The position numbers were made by a program, and so were the translations under genes. A model generated the notes under the pieces. It was not told the origin of the DNA. It did not search any database and saw only the letters and a list, made by a program, of their open reading frames with translations. This document shows positions 1 to 8,983 of a stretch of DNA of 40,504 bases, one piece after another. Source of the stretch: BMS3ABIN04 sp964553325 (GTDB lineage Bacteria; Bacteroidota; Ignavibacteria; Ignavibacteriales; Melioribacteraceae); NCBI GenBank assembly GCA_964553325.1, contig CAZKKI010000005.1, positions 1 through 40,504 of the forward strand, in the 5' to 3' direction. Every line of letters starts with the position of its first letter. The stretch's first letter is position 1.

Positions 1-326
1 GGGTCGAAACTGAGCGTAATTACATCGAAATCTTTACCGGGAGTCATATTTATTCTGTCAACCGCCCAAGTCAATTCCTGTAAAAGCGGATGACAAATTC
101 CCGCGCAATTGTAATATACTATATCTAGCAGAACCGGTTTATCGATCAAACTTCCAAGAGTTACGGTGTCACCTTCGGAAGTAACAAATTGGGAATCGAG
201 CGGTAAATAATTACCGCGTTTTTCCTCGATGCCGATTTTTATGCTTTGATATTCGTCTGCCTTAGCGTGTGAATACAGTACTCCACACACTAACACAAAT
301 AGTGTTAAGTAGTTTCTTATGTTCAT
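1..326 (-). CDS. SCO1/SenC-type copper chaperone, 3' end outside window
   Basis: Partial gene; the first 108 residues are readable from an ATG at 326. There is a secretion signal (about residues 1-23), then a thioredoxin-like beginning with the copper-binding CxxxCxP pattern at residues 74-80 (Cys74, Cys78). SCO proteins deliver copper to the CuA site of cytochrome c oxidase subunit II on the periplasmic side. It begins 13 bases after the cytochrome c gene stop, so it belongs to the same operon. Its place behind an ACIII cluster suggests that oxidase genes follow beyond position 1. The distal histidine of the family lies outside the window, so copper binding cannot be fully checked. Confidence 0.85.
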   Translation of the reverse strand, partial: MNIRNYLTLFVLVCGVLYSHAKADEYQSIKIGIEEKRGNYLPLDSQFVTSEGDTVTLGSLIDKPVLLDIVYYNCAGICHPLLQELTWAVDRINMTPGKDFDVITLSFD

Positions 327-339
327 ACAAAGTCGTTAG

Positions 340-1269
340 TTAGCTAGCCAACTTACTCAAATAATCGTACAGGGCTTTAAGATTTTCTTTGTTGAGCCTG
401 AGGACGGAAGAATTAAATCCGTAAGTCACCGGATCGCTGGCAACTCTTTGGACAAAATTCTCGAAATTGTTATTCAGTTTATGGGAAGCAAAAAGATATA
501 TAACATTATTGAGATTGTTAGCTACTTTTTTCAGTAATAATGCTTCATTACTGTTATCGTTTCGGATTTTTGCAACCAATTCATCCTTTTTCTTCAAAAC
601 CGAAGACTCCTCTTCCGAAATCTTTTTCATAGCAATAGGTAACGGAACCGTACTAGGCTCAACTACGCCCTTCGATAATTGATACTTTTCGTCTAATTTC
701 TTAATCTGATCGTCAGTAATTTTCGGATAATCTGCAAGTGTTCTTATGAAGTGAATAATTGCAATTCTATCGGTAGGAGGTAAAAATTCGTATGCCGTCA
801 TTCCCGTGCCCGACACACCTTCTTGAATTGTTTTATATAAATTAAATATATCGGGACCGTTAGTCCAATTTTCCAATTTTGTGAAATCACGCGGTTTGGG
901 ATTTAACGCCACTCCGGCAGGGCCATCACCTTTTCCTTCGTTACCATGACAAGCAGAACAATTTCGTACAAACAATTCTTTACCTTTTGCAATTTCGTCC
1001 TTACTTGAATTCTTTAGCGAAGCGAGATCTATTGCCGGTTTTACTCCGCCTTTTTTCTTTTCAACCTTTTTAAATTCACTTAAATCTATATCGGGTACCG
1101 TATATCCGCCTCTGTTAAAAGCAATTTGGTCGAGATGCTTTACATAATATATTCCACCCGCCAAAATCACGAGAAAAATTAAGATGTAAAACAATCCGAA
1201 TAACCTGAACGGATTTTTTAACATTTCTTTGAAATCAACTTCTTCTTCAATTTTTCTTTTTTCATTCAT
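340..1269 (-). CDS. membrane-anchored monohaem cytochrome c of the act operon
   Basis: 309 residues. A short basic N-terminus is followed by one membrane segment (about 22-42), a linker rich in lysine, then a class I cytochrome c domain with CxxCH at residues 104-108 (CSACH) and a likely axial methionine in the GMTAYE stretch near 157. The last ~110 residues are helical and charged and I do not recognise them. It follows actF by 14 bases and precedes the SCO gene by 13, so it is co-transcribed. The likely role is to carry electrons between ACIII and the terminal oxidase while staying anchored in the membrane (inference from position and domain). It is separate from the ActE haem domain, which is fused to ActD here. 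Confidence 0.85.
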   Translation of the reverse strand: MNEKRKIEEEVDFKEMLKNPFRLFGLFYILIFLVILAGGIYYVKHLDQIAFNRGGYTVPDIDLSEFKKVEKKKGGVKPAIDLASLKNSSKDEIAKGKELFVRNCSACHGNEGKGDGPAGVALNPKPRDFTKLENWTNGPDIFNLYKTIQEGVSGTGMTAYEFLPPTDRIAIIHFIRTLADYPKITDDQIKKLDEKYQLSKGVVEPSTVPLPIAMKKISEEESSVLKKKDELVAKIRNDNSNEALLLKKVANNLNNVIYLFASHKLNNNFENFVQRVASDPVTYGFNSSVLRLNKENLKALYDYLSKLAS

Positions 1270-1283
1270 AGTTTTTCACAAAA

Positions 1284-2474
1284 TTATAATCTGAAATTAA
1301 TTCCTCTTTTTAATTTCGGATCGCCAACAGGAACAAGATTTTCCTTACCGGCTTTCCAGTTAAATATAACTAAAATTAAACCTATCGCAAAAATTGCATA
1401 TCCCAATTCAATCCATCCCGGGATATAACCGAATTCTTGATAGGTCGGCATGGTCATCCAAAGAATATCGAAAAAATGGGCAAATAAAATCCAAAGCGAC
1501 ATGAATTTAAGACGTTTCGGATTCATTTTAGAAGGCTGAGCAAGCAAACCGAAATACGGAATAATAAAATGTATAAAAATCAATGCGATTGAAAAATACA
1601 TCCAATAACCTTCCCAGCGTTCCAAATACCAAATTGTTTCTTCGGGTAGATTTGCATACCAAATAAGCAAAAATTGACTGAAAGCTATGTACGCCCAAAA
1701 GTTTACAAAACCGAAAAGCAAAGCCCCGAAACTATAATAATGATCTTCTTTAACACCTTGAAAGAAATAGCCTTTTTCGCCAAGTGTTACAACAATATAT
1801 GTTATTGCGGCAAGAGCGGCTAACACCGTTCCAGAAAAATAATAAACACCGAATATTGTTGAGTACCAATGAGGTTCGAGACTCATTAACCAATCGATAG
1901 AGAAAAATGTGATTGACAAAGCAAACAATGGAACGAAAATAGCCGACAATTTAATATTTTTTCTTGTCAGATTTTGATCTTTCGTGGTATCTTGCAATTT
2001 AGAGTTTCTTGTTATTAAAAGATAGAAAAGCACCCAAATAGCAATAAACACTACCGTTCTAACCGTAAAAAACGAAACATTCAGATACGGCGCTTTTGCT
2101 GAAAGATAATGATCCGCTTTTACTACTTCTTCGTGTGTCCAATGAAAAATGTCATGCATATTCAAGTAAGCCGGCAATGCAATTATCGGCAAGACAAAAA
2201 GTACAGCCCCAAGAAATTCCGCAACACGCCTAAACGGCGTGCTCCAAACCGCACCCGATAAATATTCTGCGGCAATCCAAAATAACGAACCTACTCCGAT
2301 ACTGGCAACAAACATTAAAAGCATAATTCCGCTAAAAGCGCTTCTTACATTATCAACAAAGAAAGATAAAATAATAAGAACGAGACCGACGACAAACGCG
2401 GCATACCCGAACTTTATAAAATTCGAAGGTAGTTCTTTTTTAGTGTAATTGAATACGTCCGGTGAATCACTCAT
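1284..2474 (-). CDS. actF: ACIII subunit ActF, NrfD-like integral membrane protein
   Basis: 396 residues, almost entirely hydrophobic, with about ten predicted membrane helices. Length, placement after ActD/ActE and motifs such as the SLEPHWYSTIFGVYYFSG stretch match ActF, the second NrfD-type subunit of quinol:cytochrome c oxidoreductase (alternative complex III). ActF pairs with ActC in the membrane and is thought to help couple quinol oxidation to charge movement. The ATG shares an ATGA overlap with the stop of the upstream actDE gene (2471-2474), which indicates translational coupling. The alternative name is 'quinol:cytochrome c oxidoreductase membrane protein'; I see no competing family. 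Confidence 0.9.
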   Translation of the reverse strand: MSDSPDVFNYTKKELPSNFIKFGYAAFVVGLVLIILSFFVDNVRSAFSGIMLLMFVASIGVGSLFWIAAEYLSGAVWSTPFRRVAEFLGAVLFVLPIIALPAYLNMHDIFHWTHEEVVKADHYLSAKAPYLNVSFFTVRTVVFIAIWVLFYLLITRNSKLQDTTKDQNLTRKNIKLSAIFVPLFALSITFFSIDWLMSLEPHWYSTIFGVYYFSGTVLAALAAITYIVVTLGEKGYFFQGVKEDHYYSFGALLFGFVNFWAYIAFSQFLLIWYANLPEETIWYLERWEGYWMYFSIALIFIHFIIPYFGLLAQPSKMNPKRLKFMSLWILFAHFFDILWMTMPTYQEFGYIPGWIELGYAIFAIGLILVIFNWKAGKENLVPVGDPKLKRGINFRL

Positions 2475-3610
2475 TGTAAATCAGACTCCTTAGCGTTTAA
2501 TGAACGTTGTAGGGCTCTAATGTAAAGTACAACCGCCCATCTTTCTTCTCTACTTAATTGATAAGCATAAGACGGCATTGCATTTTGTCCTTCGGTTATC
2601 ACATGGTAGATTCTGCCGTCGCTCCAATTTCTTACTTTTTGCGAATGCAAACTCGGCGGATTGGGGAATTGTCCCTTTAATCTACTGTCTCCTTCTGCCA
2701 AATAACCGTGGCAAGGACTACAATATATATCATATTTTTCTTCGCCTAATTTCAAGTTATCTTCTGTTGCGGTAAGAGGATTAACCAAGAATTTACCGGC
2801 TGCATCCGGATTATCCTTGAACTTATATGGCAAAAATCCTCTTGCAACCGTACCTTCTACCGGGGGTCTCATACCTCTACCGTCTTCAAAAACATTACTT
2901 TTCGATTGCACAATCACTTTCGATTGTTCCATCATCCAATCGAACGGCGGCAAGTACATTAATTTATTAAGCGTTATGTAAGTAATTGCCGAAACAGCCG
3001 CAAACAAAACAATCATCGAAATAACGAATTTAGGTTCGAATGTTTTGGGTTTGAAATTAATAACTTCATCTTTATAATAAATCGGCGTTATGTTTTTTGC
3101 CCCAAGTGATTCGAGTAAAGCTTTTACTTTGTCGAAATCAAATTTCGGATCTTCCGCGGCAATGCTAATTCCGTATTTATCAACCGAAACATTCTTCATG
3201 TAATCGGTATCCATCAACGGATGGCTGTTATTCGGGAATTTGAAAACTATAGCTATCATTGTAACAACCGTAGCTATCGATGCGGACAATACCGTTACTT
3301 CAAACATAATCGGGACGTAAGCCGGGAAAGCGAAATAAGGTTTACCACCAATTACCAACGGATAGTCAACCGAATTCGTCCACCACATAAAGAACAAAGC
3401 CAATAACATTCCCGTTATACCAACAACCATTGCCACATAAGGTAACCGGGACATTGGTAATTTCATGGCGGCATCCATACCGTGAACAGGGTAAGGAGTA
3501 TTTACGTCATATTTTGTATAACCCTCGTTTTGTACTTTTTTAGCCGCTGCTATTATTTCATCCGGCGTATCGAATAATCCTGTTAAAGAATATAAAATTT
3601 TATCACTCAT
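2471..3610 (-). CDS. actDE: fused ACIII subunits ActD (DUF3341) and ActE (cytochrome c)
   Basis: 379 residues from the ATG at 3610. I chose this start because the family begins (M)SDKILYSLTGLFDTPDE and GGGGA-like SD bases lie upstream; an earlier in-frame start at 3640 would overlap actC by 29 bases. Residues 1-180 are a DUF3341/ActD domain with two membrane helices (about 56-78 and 97-123). A third helix (about 194-216) leads into a monohaem cytochrome c like ActE, with CSPCH at 297-301 and a probable methionine ligand at Met345. In ACIII, ActD is a membrane subunit with a cytoplasmic domain and ActE is a periplasmic haem subunit, so the extra helix is what the topology of a fusion would require. 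There is no stop or frameshift between the parts. Confidence 0.9.
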   Translation of the reverse strand: MSDKILYSLTGLFDTPDEIIAAAKKVQNEGYTKYDVNTPYPVHGMDAAMKLPMSRLPYVAMVVGITGMLLALFFMWWTNSVDYPLVIGGKPYFAFPAYVPIMFEVTVLSASIATVVTMIAIVFKFPNNSHPLMDTDYMKNVSVDKYGISIAAEDPKFDFDKVKALLESLGAKNITPIYYKDEVINFKPKTFEPKFVISMIVLFAAVSAITYITLNKLMYLPPFDWMMEQSKVIVQSKSNVFEDGRGMRPPVEGTVARGFLPYKFKDNPDAAGKFLVNPLTATEDNLKLGEEKYDIYCSPCHGYLAEGDSRLKGQFPNPPSLHSQKVRNWSDGRIYHVITEGQNAMPSYAYQLSREERWAVVLYIRALQRSLNAKESDLQ

Positions 3611-3611
3611 T

Positions 3612-4979
3612 TCAATGTTCCCCATGAGAAGGTTGTGCACCTTCGTTTACGGCTTTAATTTCTGCAATTGAAACTACTGGTAAAGTTTTGGTAAACAATA
3701 AAATCCAAGTAAAGAAAAATCCGAAACTTCCTAACAAAATAGCGCCATCGTACAGAGTCGGTTTGAAATATGCCCAGCTCGATGGTAAGAAATCGCGATG
3801 CAAGGAAGTAACTGTAATCACAAATCTTTCAAACCACATACCTACATTTACAAAAACCGCAATTACAAACATAATCGGTATATTTCTTCTTATTTTTCTT
3901 ATCCAGAATAATTGCGGGAAAATAACATTACAAGAAACCATAATCCAATATGCCCAAGCATAAGGTCCGAATGCTCTATTTACAAATGTAAATTGTTCCG
4001 GTTGAACCCCGCTGTACCAAGCTGTAAAAAATTCCATTGCATAAGCATAACCGACAAGCGAGCCGGTAAGGATTATGATTTTATTCATTTTTTCCAGCGT
4101 ATCCAATGTAATTATATGTTCGTAGTTAAAAATCTTTCTTATAAATATTAAAACGTTTTGTACCATCGCAAAACCGGAAAATACGGCTCCCGCAACAAAA
4201 TAAGGGGGGAAAATTGTTGCGTGCCAACCGGGAATAATAGATACCGCAAAGTCGAAACTAACTATTGTATGCACCGACAAAACCAACGGAGTAGCAAATC
4301 CCGCTAAAACCAAATAAACCATTTCGTAGTGTGTCCAATGCCGATTTGAATGTCTCCATCCCAAACTGAAAATAGAATAAATTGTTTTTTTAACTTTGCT
4401 AACCGCTCTATCCCTTAAAGAAGCAAAATCGGGTATTAAGCCAACGTACCAAAAGATAAAAGAAACGGTAAAGTAAGTCGATACCGCAAAAACGTCCCAC
4501 AACAATGGTGAATTAAAATCGACCCAAAGCGAATGCTGGTTGGGATAAGGGAACAAATAACCGGCTAACCAAGGACGCCCGACGTGAATCAGCGGGAAAA
4601 GTCCGGCGGTCATCACCGCAAAAATCGTCATTCCTTCGGCAAACCTTGCTATTCCGTTTCTCCACTTCTGACGAAAGAGAAACAGAATTGCCGAAATTAA
4701 CGTTCCGGCATGACCGATACCAACCCAGAACACGAAGTTAACTATAGGGAAACCCCATCCAACAGGATTGTTGTTACCCCACAAACCGACACCATAATAA
4801 AATGACAATCCTAATGCCACGGCGCCGATTATTAACATCGTTAATGTTATGGAAATCGCAATGTAAAACTTTTTATCCGGTTTTTGGTCTAACGGTTTGG
4901 CTATTAATTCATTTATTTCCTTAAGAGTAGGCCGACCTTCAACAACCGGTATTTCTTGAGTATAATCAATGCTACTCAC
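3612..4979 (-). CDS. actC: ACIII subunit ActC, NrfD/PsrC-like quinol-site membrane protein
   Basis: 455 residues with about ten membrane helices and the NrfD/polysulfide-reductase membrane-subunit pattern (for example GWGFPIVNFVFWVGIGHAG and HVGRPWLAGYLFPYPN). ActC holds the quinol-oxidation site at the ActB side of ACIII. The start is GTG at 4979, and its G is also the last base of the actB TAG stop. A GGAGG lies 8 bases upstream inside the actB end, so the GTG start is well supported. The one-base overlap means translational coupling with actB. Confidence 0.92.
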   Translation of the reverse strand: MSSIDYTQEIPVVEGRPTLKEINELIAKPLDQKPDKKFYIAISITLTMLIIGAVALGLSFYYGVGLWGNNNPVGWGFPIVNFVFWVGIGHAGTLISAILFLFRQKWRNGIARFAEGMTIFAVMTAGLFPLIHVGRPWLAGYLFPYPNQHSLWVDFNSPLLWDVFAVSTYFTVSFIFWYVGLIPDFASLRDRAVSKVKKTIYSIFSLGWRHSNRHWTHYEMVYLVLAGFATPLVLSVHTIVSFDFAVSIIPGWHATIFPPYFVAGAVFSGFAMVQNVLIFIRKIFNYEHIITLDTLEKMNKIIILTGSLVGYAYAMEFFTAWYSGVQPEQFTFVNRAFGPYAWAYWIMVSCNVIFPQLFWIRKIRRNIPIMFVIAVFVNVGMWFERFVITVTSLHRDFLPSSWAYFKPTLYDGAILLGSFGFFFTWILLFTKTLPVVSIAEIKAVNEGAQPSHGEH

Positions 4980-7900
4980 TATACATCCTCCGAACGAGTA
5001 TTTCTCAATTTAGCCATATATGTTATATTTGGTTTAACGTACAATTCTTCCAATACATGATAACCGATATCGTGATTTCTGTATTTCGAAACTTCAGAAT
5101 TCGGATCGTTGATATCACCGAAAACTATTGCATTTGAAGGACACGCTTGTTGACAAGCGGTCTGAACATCGGTACCTTTTAATTCTCTGCCTTCTCTAAT
5201 CGCATCTTCCCGCGCTTCCATAATTCTTTGAATACAGAAAGTACATTTTTCCATCACCCCGCGCGATCTTACGGTTACTTCCGGATTGTTAGCTAATGCC
5301 GTAATATCGTTTTGATAATAAGCGTCGGCAAAATGATCGCGGAAATCGAAGAAATTAAATCTTCTAACTTTATAAGGACAGTTGTTTGCACAGTAACGTG
5401 TCCCCACACAACGATTATAAGCCATTTGGTTAATTCCGTCGGGACTATGATTTGTGGCATTAACCGGACAAACATTTTCGCAAGGTGCATTATCGCAATG
5501 CTGACAGAGCATCGGTTGATTGCTTACTTGCGGATCTTCCGGGTCACCCGAATAGTATCTATCGATTCGCATCCACTGCATTTCGCGCCCGACCTCAACT
5601 TGATCTTTTCCTACAACCGGAATATTGTTTTCAACATTACACGATGCTACGCAAATGCCGCAGCTAATACATTTGTTCAGATCGATTGCCATTCCCCACT
5701 TCAAACCGGTGTATTCATGCTCGCGGGTTATACCTTTAAGAACCTTTTCTTCTTCTTTAAGGAACTTCGGATCTTTTTCGTATTCTTCCAATGTTCCTTC
5801 GAAAACAATTTTTCTAATTTTATGAAATTCCCTTAAGGAAGGATCGACCAAGAAATTATGTTCTTGGGTTGAAATCAATTTATAAGTTTTACCTGTTTTC
5901 GAAACGTTTGCCGCTTGCAAAACAAAAGGTGAAGCGGTGGCCGTACTTAGCAATACGTTAACATTAAATCCGACGTTCTGGGCAACTTCCCCGGAATTTT
6001 CTCTACCGTATCCCCCTTCTACAACGATTAAGTCGTCCACCATTCCAGGTTGCATCATTACCGGAAGTTCGACTTCATTTCCGTTTACGCTTACTTTAAC
6101 TACATCATCAAAAGTAACACCGAGTTTTTCCGCTGTGGCCATAGACATTGCGGCAAAATTATCCCAAGTTACTTTTGTAACCGGATGCGGAATTTCCTGC
6201 AGCCAACCGTTATTGGAAAATTTACCGTCGCCCAAATAATAATTCGGTTGAAGGTGAACGGATATTCCTTCTTTAACGGAAGGTGAAATTCCTTTTACTG
6301 CGGAAAAATTAAATTTAGAAGAGTTTTGTTTTCCGGTTACCTCAACAAATCCGTCATGCAATGCGGAATACCAGAATGTTTCGAAATCCACTGCAAAGTT
6401 ATTTTTCGCGTAAACTTCCTTTTTGAAATTATTTTGAACGAATTTATGATAAATATCGAAATTATAACTTTCGGGTTTACCGTTTGCCCATGTTAATAGA
6501 ATTGCTTCTTTTTCCCTTGTTTTGAACAACGGAGCAATAACGGGTTGCTGCAACGTCAAAACATTCGATCTAACAATACTATCGCCCCACGATTCAAGCG
6601 GATTGTTTAACGGCAGCGCAAACGATGAAACCGAAACCGTTTCATTAGGTACTTCCGAAAGTGTAATTACCGTAGGAACTTTTTTTACGCCTTCGGTATA
6701 ATTAATATCTTTCGGCAAATGATAAACCGGATTCGAATCGAAATGTATTAAAACTTTTACGGTACCGTTATTCATTTTTTCAACAAGTTGTTTCAGTTCG
6801 GCATTCGACGAGGGCGATGTGTTTTTAAGATGAACGGAAGAATAATCGTACAATGCCGTATTGCCAAGCATTTCGTTCAACAAATTCGTTAGAACGTGAA
6901 CTTCTTCGGGCATTGTATTTCCGGCAAGTACAATCGATTTACCTTTATGTTCGACCAAATCTTTAACCAATCCCGATAATTTCTTCATATCAACGGAATA
7001 TTTCTCGGCAAAGCTTGCAAGAGTATATCCGCCAACGGTATTTAGAATTTCACCGGTTTTGAAATTGCCGGAAACATGATTGCCGCTTACCAACTCGTTT
7101 ATCAACGAAAGTAGAAATTCGGTTTGATGTTCGGGTTTCAGTTTCAATCGTACATCTGCATTCATTCCGGTCAAAGACATTCCGCCTTCAACAACATATA
7201 ATTTGTTAAAGTCGGTTCCTTTCAATATATCTTTTCTTTCAGCAAACAACCTTGCGTTTTCAATGTAATTACCTTCACGACCAAGGAAATCACTTTCCAA
7301 AGAAACGATAACATCGGCTTCATTTAATTTTACAGAAGGCAGTACGGAAGTTCCGTAACATTTTTCCCAAGCTTTTCTTTTAAAATCATCGCCGAAATAT
7401 TCGTAAAAATAAGCTTTGGACGTCGGATAAGCTTTCTTAAATTCTTCGATAGCTTTTAACGTGGAGGGTGAATTTATTATTTGTGAAACAATAGCTATTT
7501 CGCCGTTTTCTTCGACGGCTTTTTTTAATAAATTGATAATTTCGGAATCCGCATTTTGCCACGTAGTTGCTGTATTTCCCTTCATCGGTTCGGTTAATCT
7601 ATCCGGGTCGTACAAATTAAGAATTGAAGCTTGTCCTTTTGCACAAATTTTTCCTTGTGAAATCGGATGTTCGGGATTACCGTCTATTTTAATCGGTCTT
7701 CCTTCCCGTGTTTTAATTAAAATTCCGCATTCAAGTTCGCACCCTTTGCAAGTGGAAGCATAATAATTTGCTTTGCCGGGTAAAATTTCTTCGGGCCGTT
7801 TGTTATAAGGAATTATTTCCCCTTTGTCTCGATAATCGGTGCAAGACGTTGCGGCAAAGGCGGCCGATGCAGTAAGCAATGCGATAAATTTACGTCTTGA

Positions 7901-8047
7901 TAACCCGTTTAGTTGATCTGGATCGAAATCATCCGTAACACCGTCGTTAAACTCGTTTGCTTTCTTTTTTAAAATTTCCGGATCGTCATAATAATCTTTT
8001 AAACTCTTCCAAAATTTCGTTCCGGATTTATCAAAAGATTTAGCCAT
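4979..8047 (-). CDS. actB: ACIII subunit ActB, Tat-signal iron-sulfur / molybdopterin-like protein
   Basis: 1022 residues, the usual size of the fused ActB. A twin-arginine signal sits unusually far in (SRRKFIALL from residue 50), followed by Cys69, a candidate lipidation site. The B1 half resembles molybdopterin oxidoreductases and has a CxxCxxxC...C set at Cys100, 103, 107 and 135. The B2 half (about residues 790-1000) is a ferredoxin-like domain rich in CxxCxxC...C groups, as expected for an electron wire from quinol to the ActA/ActE haems. ACIII ActB is known to lack a molybdenum cofactor, so catalysis by B1 is not expected. The start ATG at 8047 has AAGG upstream. TatC is encoded about 2 kb upstream and would export this protein. 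Confidence 0.92.
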   Translation of the reverse strand: MAKSFDKSGTKFWKSLKDYYDDPEILKKKANEFNDGVTDDFDPDQLNGLSRRKFIALLTASAAFAATSCTDYRDKGEIIPYNKRPEEILPGKANYYASTCKGCELECGILIKTREGRPIKIDGNPEHPISQGKICAKGQASILNLYDPDRLTEPMKGNTATTWQNADSEIINLLKKAVEENGEIAIVSQIINSPSTLKAIEEFKKAYPTSKAYFYEYFGDDFKRKAWEKCYGTSVLPSVKLNEADVIVSLESDFLGREGNYIENARLFAERKDILKGTDFNKLYVVEGGMSLTGMNADVRLKLKPEHQTEFLLSLINELVSGNHVSGNFKTGEILNTVGGYTLASFAEKYSVDMKKLSGLVKDLVEHKGKSIVLAGNTMPEEVHVLTNLLNEMLGNTALYDYSSVHLKNTSPSSNAELKQLVEKMNNGTVKVLIHFDSNPVYHLPKDINYTEGVKKVPTVITLSEVPNETVSVSSFALPLNNPLESWGDSIVRSNVLTLQQPVIAPLFKTREKEAILLTWANGKPESYNFDIYHKFVQNNFKKEVYAKNNFAVDFETFWYSALHDGFVEVTGKQNSSKFNFSAVKGISPSVKEGISVHLQPNYYLGDGKFSNNGWLQEIPHPVTKVTWDNFAAMSMATAEKLGVTFDDVVKVSVNGNEVELPVMMQPGMVDDLIVVEGGYGRENSGEVAQNVGFNVNVLLSTATASPFVLQAANVSKTGKTYKLISTQEHNFLVDPSLREFHKIRKIVFEGTLEEYEKDPKFLKEEEKVLKGITREHEYTGLKWGMAIDLNKCISCGICVASCNVENNIPVVGKDQVEVGREMQWMRIDRYYSGDPEDPQVSNQPMLCQHCDNAPCENVCPVNATNHSPDGINQMAYNRCVGTRYCANNCPYKVRRFNFFDFRDHFADAYYQNDITALANNPEVTVRSRGVMEKCTFCIQRIMEAREDAIREGRELKGTDVQTACQQACPSNAIVFGDINDPNSEVSKYRNHDIGYHVLEELYVKPNITYMAKLRNTRSEDV

Positions 8048-8055
8048 AATAAACC

Positions 8056-8211
8056 TTATTTATTTCTTTTAATTGCTGAAGGGTGAATTTTAACTTTTAC
8101 TTTTTTCGCATTTCTGTTCACATTATTGAAAAATTTCAAAGGGAATGCTTTCAATAATGCAACGAACAATGCACCTTTTCCCAAATTTTGAAAAAATCTT
8201 TTTCTATCCAT
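8056..8211 (-). CDS. 51-residue Tat-signal-like protein inside the act operon
   Basis: A small gene between actA and actB, 11 bases after actA and 8 bases before actB. I chose the ATG at 8211 rather than the earlier in-frame start at 8244, which lies inside actA, because an AGGA stands upstream of it. The protein begins MDRKRFFQNLGKG, a twin-arginine-like pattern with K-R in place of R-R, then one hydrophobic stretch (about residues 13-28). It ends in a basic tail of about 20 residues containing VKVKIHPSAIKR. There is no room for a catalytic domain. Small extra subunits (ActG, ActH) are known in other ACIII complexes, but I cannot say this is one of them. Function unknown; a membrane or assembly subunit of ACIII is the best guess. 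Confidence 0.7.
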   Translation of the reverse strand: MDRKRFFQNLGKGALFVALLKAFPLKFFNNVNRNAKKVKVKIHPSAIKRNK

Positions 8212-8222
8212 TTTAATTTTTC

Positions 8223-8792
8223 CTATCTGTGACAAGCAAAACAATTATCCGGACCTTTTTGAACGTCTGCAAGGTACGGAAGTTGTTCTTCGGGATTTCT
8301 ATGACAATTAAGACACCCGGTCATATTTAAATTTTTAACTTGTTCGATTTTATCCATTTTTCTTGGATCGCCGTGACAAGTTTCGCATTTAATTCCTTTG
8401 TTTACATGAACACTATGATTGAAATAAGCATAATCCGGTACTTTATGAACGCGTTTCCACGGTAAAAGTTTACCCGAATTATAATACTCGGTAAGCTTAA
8501 TGATTTCCGGTTTGTCCTTTCGTGCAATTGTATGGCAGTTCATACAAATATTAACACTAGGAACCAAAGCATGCCTTCCTTTGGTTACGCCCGTGTGGCA
8601 ATACTGGCAATCGATTTGCAAATCGCCCGCATGCAGTTTGTGTGAATATTGAATCGGTTGATCCGGCTGATATCCAATGCCGTCTCTTTCGGCTCTCGAC
8701 ACGTAAAATGTAATGGTAAATGCAAGAGCAATAACAAATAGCGTAATCGGAAGGCGAACTCTTAGCGCGTAATCCAGTAACTTATTGTTCAT
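8223..8792 (-). CDS. actA: ACIII subunit ActA, pentahaem cytochrome c
   Basis: 189 residues with one N-terminal membrane anchor (about 14-32) and exactly five CxxCH haem motifs, at residues 62-66, 83-87, 136-140, 160-164 and 184-188. Additional histidines (SHKLH near 50, NHSVH near 125) are likely distal ligands. ActA passes electrons from the ActB clusters to the monohaem ActE domain on the periplasmic side. It is the first gene of the operon; an AGGA is placed 6 bases before the ATG. The protein is slightly shorter than many ActA homologues but has the full haem set. Confidence 0.92.
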   Translation of the reverse strand: MNNKLLDYALRVRLPITLFVIALAFTITFYVSRAERDGIGYQPDQPIQYSHKLHAGDLQIDCQYCHTGVTKGRHALVPSVNICMNCHTIARKDKPEIIKLTEYYNSGKLLPWKRVHKVPDYAYFNHSVHVNKGIKCETCHGDPRKMDKIEQVKNLNMTGCLNCHRNPEEQLPYLADVQKGPDNCFACHR

Positions 8793-8824
8793 TTAAATCC
8801 TAATTTATTTCAGTATTAAACCAA

Positions 8825-8854
8825 AAAAATTATAATCGAGGGAAAAATTACCAA
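8825..8854 (-). promoter_or_regulatory. candidate promoter of the act operon
   Basis: Reading the minus strand, TTG at 8854-8852 is followed after 19 bases by TAATTTTT at 8832-8825, close to the Bacteroidetes-type TTG / TAnnTTTG arrangement, 33 bases or more before the actA ATG. A TTTGACG also lies at 8871-8865. The region is AT-rich, so chance matches are likely. No terminator or gene was seen in the rest of 8793-8983. Confidence 0.28.
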
Positions 8855-8983
8855 TGTTTTACTACGTCAAAGGTATGACGATTACCCACAAAATTCAGAC
8901 TATTCATTCTTGAATAAAAATGACAAAGTGAAAATAAAAAATATTTGTTTAATTGCAAAATATTTTTCCGACTTTTCAAAAAT

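Noticed and set aside
5312..5836. 174-codon plus-strand frame opposite the iron-sulfur half of actB
   Set aside because: Antisense shadow; cysteine-rich appearance comes from the cysteine codons of ActB.
8829..8870. TTGACG and TATAAT upstream of actA as a sigma-70 promoter
   Set aside because: The spacing is 30 bases, far from the required ~17; the TTG / TAnnTTT reading was kept as a weak candidate instead.
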